DNA of 20,226 bases from a virus (IMGVR_UViG_3300047554_000311:1-20226), one strand, 5' to 3'; positions 1 to 6,284 are shown, numbered from the stretch's first letter. The notes: a model not told the origin generated them from the sequence alone. Translations and numbers: made by a program.

Positions 1-405
1 CTCGGGATCAGTCAGCAGCTCGGGGTTGCCGATCAACGCAGGGCGGATGAAGTTCTTGATGAAGTGCCAGGTGTCCGACTTGGTCTTGTCGGCGGCGTTG
101 CCTGTGGACAGGATGCCGTTGTGTGCGAGCCAGACGTCGTTGGTCACCATGTAGGGATGACAGTTGTCGAAGTCGATGTCGCCGTGCGTCTGCATGCGTG
201 CATGCCACACGCAGTTCTTGCCCTCGGCGTGTGCGCGGTAGAAGCCGATGAACTCCTGAGCGTTGGCGGGCAGGCACTTGAAGATGTGCAGCTTGTCATC
301 CTCGGCGTACATCACGCCCAGGCCGTCCTGGTTCTTGTTGAAGACGTCGGCGAGGAACTCGTCGGTGAAGTTGGAGCTCGTGGTTTGCTGAACGAGAAGA
401 CACAT
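1..405 (-). CDS. Class II glutamine amidotransferase-like protein (partial, C-terminus beyond left edge)
   Basis: The visible 135 residues begin MCLLVQQ, placing a cysteine at position 2. That is the nucleophile position of Ntn-type class II glutamine amidotransferases, which hydrolyse glutamine and pass ammonia to a partner synthetase. Other family landmarks appear in order: HARMQTHG near residue 70 (the R-x-x-T-x-G type segment), NCHPY, LAHNGIL around residue 100 (Asn-Gly of the oxyanion/glutamine pocket) and SDTWHF near 115. The start at 405 is chosen because it exposes Cys2 and has AAGGA at good spacing upstream. The gene lies 29 bp downstream of the amidoligase-like gene 435-1793, with no terminator seen between them, so co-transcription and ammonia supply to that ligase are likely (inference). 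The reading frame has no stop before the window edge. An amidohydrolase role without a ligase is possible. Confidence 0.85.
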   Translation of the reverse strand, partial: MCLLVQQTTSSNFTDEFLADVFNKNQDGLGVMYAEDDKLHIFKCLPANAQEFIGFYRAHAEGKNCVWHARMQTHGDIDFDNCHPYMVTNDVWLAHNGILSTGNAADKTKSDTWHFIKNFIRPALIGNPELLTDPE

Positions 406-434
406 GTTGTTGATCCTTGGTAATTGATGATTGA

Positions 435-1793
435 TTAAGCTGCTTCGAGACGCTGTGCCAGGTAGGGGCGCAGGAACTCGGTCTCGTTCGACTCGTCGCT
501 GTTGATGAACTCGAGGAACTTGTCTGCCTTGAGGTCAACGATTGAGGTTTTGGCTCGGCCGCAGAAGTCCACGACCGCGTTCGAGAACTCGATCGCTGCC
601 ATAACTGACTCGTACTTCAAGCTGCCCTTGAAGATGCGGAACTCAATCGTCTTGCGAGAGGTGATGTTCACCGCTTCGTAGCGATCTTCAGAATGCGCAG
701 CAGCGCCGATCTTCTTGTGCTTGATCCTGCAATATCCCTCGGCGTACCGACGTGCGACTGCGCGAATCAACTGCTCGTTGTCAGGGTCGTTGACGAACGT
801 GACGATCTTGGCGATCTGAAGCTTCGACAAGTTCTGCTTGCTGACGTGGACGTGCAGGCCGCAGGTTGTCGTGTTGTGCGAGCGAAGATGCCTGACCAGG
901 TTGCGGTCATTGAGCCAGGCCCACAGCTCACGATGCTTGTCGAGACCCATCGGTTGGCTGATGATCTCGAAGCCGTGGCTGATCGAGCCATCGTTCTCGA
1001 AGAACACGCGCTTGCCGAACTCACCGTCGTTGACGTGATCGAAGATTTCCTTGGCTTTGGTGGCTCGGTCTGAACGATCGGCCACTACCTCGACCTCGAG
1101 CTCAACACCCAGATAGCGCTTCTTCAGCTTGGTCCACTCGCTTGGCTGCTCGCGTTGCGAGTGCTTGCTGCTGTGGTAGTTGCCGATGATTCTGGATGCG
1201 GGATCGTAGTCCTCATGGACATAGGTGTCCTCGTCATCGTCGTAGGTAAAGTCATCGTCTTCGTAGTGGATCGTGCAGCTTCGGCCGTCTTGGTCGATTG
1301 CACTCCTTGCGTCTTCGCCGTAGATGTACGCGTCGTAACGGTCCGAATACTGGTATTCGTTGTCGATGCAGCTGCGGCAGATTGTTGCGTCCTCGTTGCC
1401 GTAGTAGTCGCGTGCGTGATCGCTGAGTTCCCACTCGCCGCAGTCATCGCAACGGACCAAGCCCTTCTTGCGCTCGAGGTAGTCGATGATGTCGTCGTAG
1501 TCGTCGGCATCGCTGTATGAGCTGAGCCAGTCACGCAGCCCGTAGCTCGACATCTCGGCCAGGTACATGCTGCGCAGGTCGATGCGAAGACGAAGCATGT
1601 GGTAGCCGTCTCCGTCGTCCTTCATGAATGAGCAGACGTTGTTGCGAAAGTAGGTCGGGAAGATGTCAATGATTTCCAGCAAGGTGCTGACGTCGCCCCC
1701 TTCTCTTGCACGATTTGCGATGCTCTGCGCAAAAGCCGCTTGCTCGGCATGTGTTGCGCTCATCTTCCTGATGAGGTAGTTGTTCGGTTTCAT
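435..1793 (-). CDS. Amidoligase-like protein (glutamine-synthetase fold, Amidoligase_2 type) with N-terminal Cys cluster
   Basis: This 452-residue protein carries the pattern of GS-fold COOH-NH2 ligases in its C-terminal half: LGVELEVE (228-235), ENDGSISHGFEI (266-277), CGLHVHVS (311-318), RYEAVNI (371-377) and TIEFRIFKGSL (382-392). These Glu, His and Arg residues are the expected metal/ATP-binding set. Such enzymes join an amine to a carboxylate using ATP. The N-terminal half is different: a possible zinc ribbon with Cys115/Cys118 and Cys139/Cys142, then a very acidic, Tyr-rich stretch (about 177-197). The start at 1793 has GGAG six bases upstream; the internal Met11 has poor spacing. A strong terminator just upstream separates it from the preceding operon, and the class II amidotransferase gene follows 29 bp downstream. 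Family assignment is from motif recognition; the substrate (protein, cell wall or metabolite) cannot be read from the sequence. Confidence 0.82.
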   Translation of the reverse strand: MKPNNYLIRKMSATHAEQAAFAQSIANRAREGGDVSTLLEIIDIFPTYFRNNVCSFMKDDGDGYHMLRLRIDLRSMYLAEMSSYGLRDWLSSYSDADDYDDIIDYLERKKGLVRCDDCGEWELSDHARDYYGNEDATICRSCIDNEYQYSDRYDAYIYGEDARSAIDQDGRSCTIHYEDDDFTYDDDEDTYVHEDYDPASRIIGNYHSSKHSQREQPSEWTKLKKRYLGVELEVEVVADRSDRATKAKEIFDHVNDGEFGKRVFFENDGSISHGFEIISQPMGLDKHRELWAWLNDRNLVRHLRSHNTTTCGLHVHVSKQNLSKLQIAKIVTFVNDPDNEQLIRAVARRYAEGYCRIKHKKIGAAAHSEDRYEAVNITSRKTIEFRIFKGSLKYESVMAAIEFSNAVVDFCGRAKTSIVDLKADKFLEFINSDESNETEFLRPYLAQRLEAA

Positions 1794-1812
1794 TTGATCT
1801 CCGAATAGAAAT

Positions 1813-1836
1813 GAAAAAGCCCGCCATAAGGCGGGC
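1813..1836 (-). terminator. Rho-independent terminator, minus strand
   Basis: Perfect 7-bp stem GCCCGCC/GGCGGGC (1819-1825 and 1830-1836) with a 4-nt loop. On the minus strand it is followed directly by TTTTT (complement of 1814-1818). It ends the transcript coming from the 5310-1918 operon, just before the amidoligase start at 1793. Confidence 0.9.
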
Positions 1837-1866
1837 CAAGGTCACGTTCAAACAGGGGTTACATAC

Positions 1867-1909
1867 AAACAGCAAGAGAGGATTCCCCTCCCCAAAGAGG
1901 GGAAGACAC
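1867..1909 (-). repeat. Flank-conserved intergenic hairpin, copy A
   Basis: Stem TTCCCCTC/GAGGGGAA (1883-1890, 1897-1904) with a 6-nt loop. It is bordered by CAAGAGA (1873-1879) and AGACA (1904-1908) as read on the plus strand. The same flanks surround different stems at copies B (8591-8645) and C (9112-9160). No T-tract follows directly, so it is probably not a terminator by itself. The true terminator lies about 50 bp further along at 1813-1836. Confidence 0.65.
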
Positions 1910-1917
1910 TCCCTGAA

Positions 1918-2394
1918 TCAAGCTGGCGCTGGAATTCTCCTGGCCTTGTTCTTCTTGATCTGATCCCACACGTCGTCGAGCGCACCTTCCATCTCTGCAA
2001 CTGTGCAGATGTCGAGCTGCGCGTCGTGGATTTCCATCGTCAGGTTGATGGCGTTGAGCTCGGGGCCGGTGGCCACGAACCTGCCAAGTGATACTGACCT
2101 GACGCCGAGGTTGTAGAGCGCGTCTTGACCAGCCTTGATCTCGGCGCGAAAGTCTTCGCCGATGTTCCTGATGGCTAGCGCCTCGGTGACGTTGAACGCC
2201 TGGATCAAGATGTCCACGTCGTCCTTGTCTGCTTGGCCAAGACGCAGCTTGTCGATGGCGTTGTGGTTCTTGATGCGCGTGTCGAGGATGATGCTGCCGC
2301 CGCCCACCTGAGCAGCCTTAAGCATGCCGCTCTTGATCCATGCCATCGTGTCCAGTCTCACGCCCTTGGGTTTGTACTTTGACTTCTTCCTCAT
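1918..2394 (-). CDS. Conserved-looking phage hypothetical protein (158 aa)
   Basis: The protein starts MRKKSKYKPKGVRLD, a basic N-terminus, followed by a mixed helical body with no membrane segment and no recognised catalytic motif. Its start overlaps the stop of the upstream gene in an ATGA arrangement (2391-2394), supporting translational coupling and the chosen start. It is the last gene of a long co-directional unit that begins near 5310 and ends at the terminator at 1813-1836. The basic start and the length remind me of hypothetical proteins in phage accessory regions, but I do not recognise a function. Confidence 0.8.
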   Translation of the reverse strand: MRKKSKYKPKGVRLDTMAWIKSGMLKAAQVGGGSIILDTRIKNHNAIDKLRLGQADKDDVDILIQAFNVTEALAIRNIGEDFRAEIKAGQDALYNLGVRSVSLGRFVATGPELNAINLTMEIHDAQLDICTVAEMEGALDDVWDQIKKNKARRIPAPA

Positions 2395-2732
2395 GCCAGC
2401 ACCTCAGGCACATCGACTTCATCACCCAGCTTGCTGGCCACGTAGCACCGCATGGCGGCGATTAAACAAGTGTCGCCTTCGCCACGAACAACATCCATAT
2501 TTTCGTAGTCGGTAACTAACGTGCCAATCCATCCGCCGTAGGTGTTGGTGCAGACGTCGATCATCTCCCGCTCAATGATCGGCCCGCCGTGTGACCAGTC
2601 GCTTGAGTAGCGCTCCCCCTCAAAGTATGTATACCGGTGCAGCCATCCTTCGGGGTCATATGTTGCCCCTTGCGCAATGTCTACCGCCCAATCGAGCGCG
2701 ACTTCTGTAAGTTCATTGGTTTTGATTTTCAT
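2391..2732 (-). CDS. DUF2591/NinX-like phage protein
   Basis: The 113-residue product begins MKIKTNELTEVALDWAVD, the N-terminal signature I associate with the phage DUF2591 (NinX) family. Later segments fit the same family: a Tyr-rich centre, then 'SSDWSHGGPIIER' around residues 43-55 and a C-terminal 'CLIAAMRCYVASKLGDEVDVPE' region, interrupted here by quoting. The molecular role of the family is not established; members occur in phage early or delayed-early regions. An upstream open extension exists, but the start at 2732 overlaps the preceding stop in an ATGA junction and matches the family N-terminus. It also overlaps the next gene by four bases. Confidence 0.85.
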   Translation of the reverse strand: MKIKTNELTEVALDWAVDIAQGATYDPEGWLHRYTYFEGERYSSDWSHGGPIIEREMIDVCTNTYGGWIGTLVTDYENMDVVRGEGDTCLIAAMRCYVASKLGDEVDVPEVLA

Positions 2733-3124
2733 GTTGATGCTCCGAACAGCGCCGCCGTCAGTGGGTCGCGCTGTGGTTTCTTCTTGGTCCAGTAGTAAGC
2801 CCTGCTCTTGGCAAGCAAGTCTTCCCATCCACCATTCTTCTTGAGCCCGCGTCGATACCTCTTGACTCGGTCGGCATCGGTGGTCAGCTTCGGCATCTTG
2901 ATCGTGTACCTCGCTGGCGCTGGGCCAGGGTGATACACATGAATCAGCGGCCCGCCGTGAGGGTGGACCTCCATGTGATGCACATGAATGTCGCCAGCAT
3001 CGAGTAGGTCTTTGAGCCACCTGTGTGTGGTGGCCAGGCTCAACCCTGTGCGCTGCCTCACATCGGCGTTACTGCCTGGTAGTGCGGCCAACACTTTGGC
3101 GCGATTGACTCCGCGCTTAGCCAT
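2729..3124 (-). CDS. Winged helix-turn-helix DNA-binding protein
   Basis: Residues about 8-70 read as a small winged-helix domain: a first helix (AKVLAALPG), a helix-turn-helix (ADVRQRTGLSLATTHRWLKDLLDAG) and a beta-wing with HVHHMEV...LIHVYHPG. The C-terminal 60 residues are basic (KRYRRGLKK, WTKKKPQR) and may add DNA or RNA contacts. It is probably a phage regulator of accessory-gene transcription, but no operator can be assigned. The start at 3124 overlaps the preceding glutaredoxin stop by one base (TAATG), and the stop overlaps the next gene by ATGA, so it sits inside a tightly coupled operon. MarR- or IclR-like architecture is possible, but too little is present for a family call. Confidence 0.8.
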   Translation of the reverse strand: MAKRGVNRAKVLAALPGSNADVRQRTGLSLATTHRWLKDLLDAGDIHVHHMEVHPHGGPLIHVYHPGPAPARYTIKMPKLTTDADRVKRYRRGLKKNGGWEDLLAKSRAYYWTKKKPQRDPLTAALFGAST

Positions 3125-3354
3125 TAGATGCCGAGCTGCTTCAACGCTGCCTGTAAGCCAGCCAAGCCACCGACACGCTGACCGTCGATGAAGATTTGTG
3201 GCATCTGTCGGGCATCGGGGTACTTGTGAAGGAGTGTGTCAAGAATGTTCCCTTGCGCGTCCAGTTCCTTGTACTCCAGCCCCTTAGAGATCAGGATTGC
3301 TTTGGCGATGGTGCAGTTGGGGCAGTTGGCTTTGGTGTAGATGGTGATGTTCAT
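3124..3354 (-). CDS. Glutaredoxin (internal start, 76 aa)
   Basis: This is a complete small thiol-disulfide oxidoreductase: MNITIYTKANCPNC gives a first beta strand and the CPNC dithiol active site at residues 11-14, QMPQIFIDGQRVGG (50-63) supplies the cis-Pro loop (Met-Pro), and GLAGLQAALK forms the last helix. Length and motif order fit NrdH/Grx-like phage glutaredoxins, which commonly donate electrons to ribonucleotide reductase or maintain cytosolic thiols. No reductase gene is in the window, so the partner may be the host enzyme. AAGGAAAA lies just upstream of the ATG at 3354. It is in frame with, and inside, the longer 3124-3471 frame. Confidence 0.85.
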   Translation of the reverse strand: MNITIYTKANCPNCTIAKAILISKGLEYKELDAQGNILDTLLHKYPDARQMPQIFIDGQRVGGLAGLQAALKQLGI

Positions 3355-3471
3355 GCGTTTTCCTTTCAGTGTTTGTCGTAGCACCCATCGTGCGTCAATG
3401 CGATCTGCAAACCAGCGAAACAGCTTACGGCAGTCGTCTTGCAACAAGCCCGGGGGCCAGCCAGTTTTCAT
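3124..3471 (-). CDS. Small phage protein fused in frame to glutaredoxin (115 aa)
   Basis: The full frame encodes an N-terminal 39-residue segment (MKTGWPPGLLQDDCRKLFRW, then FADRIDAR) followed without a stop by a complete glutaredoxin. The N-terminal segment resembles a short stand-alone hypothetical protein that I recall from Burkholderiales phages; that is memory, not a search. The start at 3471 overlaps the upstream stop by ATGA and has AAGGA about nine bases upstream, so the long form should be translated. The glutaredoxin part has its own start at 3354 with AAGGAAAA upstream and is listed separately. Both products may be made from one mRNA. Confidence 0.65.
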   Translation of the reverse strand: MKTGWPPGLLQDDCRKLFRWFADRIDARWVLRQTLKGKRMNITIYTKANCPNCTIAKAILISKGLEYKELDAQGNILDTLLHKYPDARQMPQIFIDGQRVGGLAGLQAALKQLGI

Positions 3472-4619
3472 GTGTTCTTTTCCTTGAGTTTGGCTTCAAA
3501 GTTTTTCATCATTCGCTTAAACGGTGTAGGCACATACCCATGGGTACTTTTGAACCCGCCGATTTCGTATAACTCCTCATCCGTCAGCCCAACCCATTGC
3601 CGCTGTGCTGCGGGTGGCGTAGCCACGTTGGGTGGGGTGGTGTAGAGGGGTTTCGTGAAGTTGCCCGCCGCAGTTTTGCGTGCCGGGATGTAACGGCCAT
3701 CCTTGTGACCTTCGGGGTCTGTGTGCTTTTCGAGCTGACCTGCCGACACAAACAGCACCGGCTCCTGCACAGGTGCTGGCTGTGCTGCGGGTGGTGTCCA
3801 CCCAAGCTCAATCAGCTTGTCACGCAAAGCGCCTTCCTTTTCGGCCTCGCTTGCGTCAATGCGGATATGTGCAAACGGGTACTTCTCGCTGGTCATCTTT
3901 GCGATGGTTTCCGCTTGTTCTTCGGCGAGCGCTTTCCAGTCCTGCGCTGGCTCTTGCTGTGCGGGCGAGGCAGCGTTCACCATTGAAGCCCACACGTTAT
4001 TGGCTTCAATGCGTATGTCGTCGCTGTATTTCGCTTGGTCATACGCCGCTACCATCTCAACAGTCGGCACAACTGGCACCAGCTTCCATCCCTGCGCAGG
4101 TGCTGGCTGTGCTGCGGGTGGAGTGGTGTAGAGGGGTAGATCAAACCCGCCGACCTTGTGTGTGTATGAGTTCAGGCGCTCGTGTTCTTTGCGCGTTTTG
4201 TCGGTCATCCACTCGTCGTGCTCTGCGCTGTACCAACTGTGCGGCTCCTGCACAGGTGCTGCGGGTGGGGCGGCTTCCAGTGCAAACAGGTGGCGAATCC
4301 AGAGCTGTGCCCCGGCCTTGGTCAGGTGCGCCCCGTCATGCTCAGTTTCGACCCATGCAGGCCACAGCTTGAAACCACTCATTGCCATGTGCTTTTTCAT
4401 TTGCCCAACCGTCAAACCTGACTGACCGTAAAGCATGAGAAAGCAGCGCACCGCTTTGTTTTCCCCTTCGGCATCCTGCACAGGTGCTGCAAGGGCTTGC
4501 TTGATGGCGGTGATGGCTTCTTCGGCGCGTTCTATCTCCTCTATGCTGAGTGCTAGACCTTTGAAGAATTCCAACGCCGCCAGCGCCAAGTCGAGTGCTT
4601 CGTCTTTTGGGTGTGTCAT
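3468..4619 (-). CDS. Modular linker-repeat phage protein of unknown function (383 aa)
   Basis: The protein is built from short unrelated modules joined by recurring Ala/Pro/Gln linkers: PAAQPAPAQ, PAAQPAPVQEP, PAAPVQEP, SPAQQEPAQ, and twice PLYTTPP. At the DNA level the linker sequence (plus-strand CAGGTGCTGGCTGTGCTGCG type) recurs near 3771, 4098, 4253 and 4481. Modules include a short helical N-terminus (DEALDLALAALEFF), a segment with WIRHLFALE, and a C-terminal GLTDEELYEIGG piece. Similar bead-on-linker proteins are, in my memory, common in Burkholderiales phages and prophages; the function is unknown. The start at 4619 has AGGAGG six bases upstream and overlaps the previous stop by ATGA. 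A longer frame upstream lacks that support. Confidence 0.8.
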   Translation of the reverse strand: MTHPKDEALDLALAALEFFKGLALSIEEIERAEEAITAIKQALAAPVQDAEGENKAVRCFLMLYGQSGLTVGQMKKHMAMSGFKLWPAWVETEHDGAHLTKAGAQLWIRHLFALEAAPPAAPVQEPHSWYSAEHDEWMTDKTRKEHERLNSYTHKVGGFDLPLYTTPPAAQPAPAQGWKLVPVVPTVEMVAAYDQAKYSDDIRIEANNVWASMVNAASPAQQEPAQDWKALAEEQAETIAKMTSEKYPFAHIRIDASEAEKEGALRDKLIELGWTPPAAQPAPVQEPVLFVSAGQLEKHTDPEGHKDGRYIPARKTAAGNFTKPLYTTPPNVATPPAAQRQWVGLTDEELYEIGGFKSTHGYVPTPFKRMMKNFEAKLKEKNT

Positions 4620-4816
4620 GGTTGTCCTCCTGTTGCCTTGGCGATGGCGGCGCGGGCGGTTTCCCACTCGGGCTTTCCGTTGTCCCAATACATGACGCCT
4701 TCCAGCGCCTCAACACAAGCATCGCGCTCCTCCATGAGGCGAATGATGATTTCCACCGCTTGATCCCGTGTGAGGAACGACAAATCGCGCGCGTCTTTGA
4801 CCGTCATACTGGTCAT
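4616..4816 (-). CDS. Small hypothetical protein (66 aa)
   Basis: MTSMTVKDARDLSF starts a mostly helical, acidic protein with RDQAVEIIIRLMEERDACVEAL in its middle (quoted only to its key part: AVEIIIRLMEER) and WDNGKPEWETARAAI near the end. The start at 4816 is preceded by AGGAGG and overlaps the stop of the 54-aa membrane protein gene by ATGA. Its own stop overlaps the next start likewise. I do not recognise a function; length and composition fit a small phage accessory protein. Confidence 0.75.
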   Translation of the reverse strand: MTSMTVKDARDLSFLTRDQAVEIIIRLMEERDACVEALEGVMYWDNGKPEWETARAAIAKATGGQP

Positions 4817-4977
4817 ACCTTCCTCCTTGCTTTGCATTTGTCCTGATCGGGTTGCGCCAACTGTTTGCAGTCGGTCGGGTTGTGTGTCCGGGGTGCATGG
4901 TTCAGCATGAGGTAGGCAAGAAAGCCCCACAGTGCTGCGCCAATAGCCAGCCGGATGACGAACCCGCGCTCAGTCAT
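4813..4977 (-). CDS. Small single-pass membrane protein (54 aa)
   Basis: This short gene reads MTERGFVIRLAIGAALWGFL followed by AYLMLNHAP, giving one transmembrane helix at about residues 7-26, then a polar tail with two Cys (36 and 48) and a basic end (KARRKV). The start has AAGGAGG just upstream. It overlaps the preceding stop by ATGA at its start and the next gene by ATGA at its stop, which is strong positional evidence for a gene this short. It could be a spanin-like, superinfection-exclusion or other inner-membrane peptide; nothing in it decides among these. Confidence 0.7.
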   Translation of the reverse strand: MTERGFVIRLAIGAALWGFLAYLMLNHAPRTHNPTDCKQLAQPDQDKCKARRKV

Positions 4978-5153
4978 TTGTCCTCCTTCTTAATCGGGAT
5001 GTAGAGGCAGTGCTCGTCCATTGAATTGACGCAGTCGTGCTGAGGGGTGCGCTCACCCCATGTCTGGTCCTCATGAGCAGCCCAGCGCTTGCAGCCCTTG
5101 CAGTTGTGGTCAGGCAGCAAGGCATTGCACCTGGCGTAGTCATACGGAAGCAT
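4974..5153 (-). CDS. Small Cys-rich hypothetical protein (59 aa)
   Basis: The product begins MLPYDYARCNALLPDHNC and has Cys at about residues 9, 18, 21, 41 and 49, including a CKGC pair, plus several His. That could bind a metal such as zinc, though no classical finger spacing is complete. I recall similar small proteins starting with 'YDYARC' in phage early regions, function unknown. The ATG at 5153 has GAGAGG five bases upstream; a GTG six bases earlier is the alternative. It overlaps the end of the upstream 56-aa gene by 14 bp and couples to the next gene by ATGA. Confidence 0.72.
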   Translation of the reverse strand: MLPYDYARCNALLPDHNCKGCKRWAAHEDQTWGERTPQHDCVNSMDEHCLYIPIKKEDK

Positions 5154-5310
5154 GGTCACCTCTCTTGCTCACGCTCTTGGCCAGCAGCCACTTGTCGCCA
5201 AGCAGTCGCACTTGCCGCACCCACTGGCGCTGATACGAACGGTTGTGCTCGCGTGGAATGTGCTCTGAGCAGAACAGGTGACGCACGATCTTCAATGCCT
5301 TGGTGTTCAT
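5140..5310 (-). CDS. Small basic hypothetical phage protein (56 aa)
   Basis: The frame MNTKALKIVRHLFCSEHIPR continues with NRSYQRQWVRQVRLLGDKWLLA and ends KSVSKRGDHASV (segments quoted separately). It is highly basic, with Arg/Lys/His spread along two predicted helices, so nucleic-acid binding is conceivable. The 'WVR-VR-LGDKWLLA' core matches small phage hypotheticals I have seen in Burkholderiales phages. A longer frame over the same region is an out-of-frame shadow that would cross the terminator. The start at 5310 has GAAGGA and follows repeat leader copy R1, making it the first gene of a nine-gene transcription unit. Confidence 0.75.
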   Translation of the reverse strand: MNTKALKIVRHLFCSEHIPREHNRSYQRQWVRQVRLLGDKWLLAKSVSKRGDHASV

Positions 5311-5379
5311 AGTTTTCCTTCGATGTAAATATTGAAGTGGGAGTTGCCCTTGAATAGCAAACGCCCCCGAAGGGGCGTT
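5311..5379 (-). promoter_or_regulatory. Terminator-plus-leader junction, copy R1
   Basis: On the minus strand, stem AACGCCCC/GGGGCGTT with a TTCG loop (5360-5379) ends the upstream unit. It is followed by a conserved 22-nt core (complement of 5323-5344: ACTCCC, TTCAATATTTACAT) and then GAAGGA before the ATG at 5310. The core recurs at 6957-6978 and 8054-8075, with 17 of 22 positions identical in all three. The T-tract here is weak. The core may be a phage promoter or an mRNA leader signal; I cannot tell which. Confidence 0.7.
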
Positions 5380-5397
5380 GTTGTTTATCGCTGGTGA

Positions 5398-5784
5398 TTA
5401 CCACCAACTGTCGTAGATCACCGCCTTGCCGTTGGCGATTGCAAGCCGTGACCTTTCAACGAACTCGAGCACATCCTTCGTTGCTTCGGGTGTCATGTCA
5501 TCCTCGTCACCCCAGAAGAACCCGGATGCAGGCTTGAGTGTTGCGGCCTCAGCAGCCAGGCGATCGAGGTCTTCACGCATGAGCCTGACCGTGTTGCAGT
5601 TGAAGCTGCTGCTCTGCCCTCCCTTCTTGAAGTACAGGTCAGCCATCCACTGATGCAGGTTGTTGAACTTGCGCCAGTAGGCGAAGTCCCTGTCCAGCCC
5701 CCTGACCTTATCGAGGTCGATGTCGACTTGCTTGTCTCCGACTTGCTCCTGGTCGCATGTGTACGCGTACATATCAAGACCCAC
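5398..5784 (-). CDS. 'GLDMY' family phage hypothetical protein (128 aa)
   Basis: The GTG at 5784 gives an N-terminus (M)GLDMYAYT, the hallmark start of a widespread phage hypothetical family. AAGGAG lies just upstream; earlier in-frame ATGs are not supported. Family-like landmarks follow: FAYWRKFNNLHQWM near residues 32-46, a Cys-Asn-Thr-Val segment, SGFFWGDEDD near 86-95 and TKDVLEFVERS near 102-112, ending YDSWW. No catalytic residues are known to me, and the role is unknown. It overlaps the coiled-coil gene upstream by 11 bp and is the last gene before the R1 terminator. Confidence 0.82.
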   Translation of the reverse strand: MGLDMYAYTCDQEQVGDKQVDIDLDKVRGLDRDFAYWRKFNNLHQWMADLYFKKGGQSSSFNCNTVRLMREDLDRLAAEAATLKPASGFFWGDEDDMTPEATKDVLEFVERSRLAIANGKAVIYDSWW

Positions 5785-6019
5785 GGCGCTCTCCTTGTGC
5801 GTTGATGATTCGTTGTGAAGACATGAGCTTGAGCTCAAGGCTTCGCTTGTCCTTGGTCAGTTGCTTGACCTGGTCCTCGAGGTCGATGAGCCTGAGCCTC
5901 ATGTACTCGAGTTGCATCGCCTGCGCATGGATCGCTTCCGTCTTCATGCGCTCGATGGACTTGGCTGCTTTCTCAGCCTGCGTGAGCGGCTTCGGCGCTT
6001 CGCCCTTCGGTATTGCCAT
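5774..6019 (-). CDS. Small coiled-coil protein (81 aa)
   Basis: MAIPKGEAPKPLTQAEKAAK leads into a long heptad-rich helix (IERMKTEAIHAQAMQLEYM, then RLRLIDLEDQVKQLTKDKRS), a clear coiled coil over roughly residues 20-72. No enzyme motif is present; self-association or a scaffold-type role is plausible. The start at 6019 has GAGGGA upstream. Its first 47 bp overlap the end of the preceding gene in another frame, larger than usual but compatible with both being real. Confidence 0.7.
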   Translation of the reverse strand: MAIPKGEAPKPLTQAEKAAKSIERMKTEAIHAQAMQLEYMRLRLIDLEDQVKQLTKDKRSLELKLMSSQRIINAQGERRGS

Positions 6020-6284
6020 TGGTTGGTCCCTCTAGTAGTTCGATTGCCTCGAGCAGGTAGTTGCGAGCAGCGTCGATGTCGGGCTGCTCCTCGAACACAT
6101 GCTCGGTGCTTGTCGCAAGCCAGTCGTTCAGCAAGAACTCAGACTTGCGCACCAGGTCCAGCACCTGGTTGACCGCGGCGTGCGCCATGCGCATGACCTC
6201 TGCCGCCTGGTCGAGGTCACCGTAGGTACAAGTGCGCCGGTCGATGAGCTCGGACAGCTCGTAGAGTTTCTTCATCCTGCCCAC
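5973..6284 (-). CDS. Hypothetical helical phage protein (103 aa)
   Basis: The protein is almost wholly helical and acidic (KKLYELSELIDRR, DLDQAAEVMRMAHAAV, LLEAIELLEG) with a polar Gly/Ala tail. The GTG at 6284 sits one base after the upstream stop and has GGAG at good spacing; the ATG at 6275 is the alternative and shortens the product by three residues. I recognise no function. It lies between a DUF6876-like gene and a coiled-coil gene in the same transcription unit. Confidence 0.7.
   Translation of the reverse strand: MGRMKKLYELSELIDRRTCTYGDLDQAAEVMRMAHAAVNQVLDLVRKSEFLLNDWLATSTEHVFEEQPDIDAARNYLLEAIELLEGPTNGNTEGRSAEAAHAG

Noticed and set aside
3680-4372. 230-aa plus-strand frame inside the modular gene
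   Set aside because: It is antisense to the well-supported 383-aa gene and reflects its repeated linker DNA.
5156-5407. 83-aa minus-strand frame over the R1 junction
   Set aside because: It would translate through the terminator and leader; the 56-aa frame 5140-5310 has the ribosome-binding site and conserved-looking sequence.
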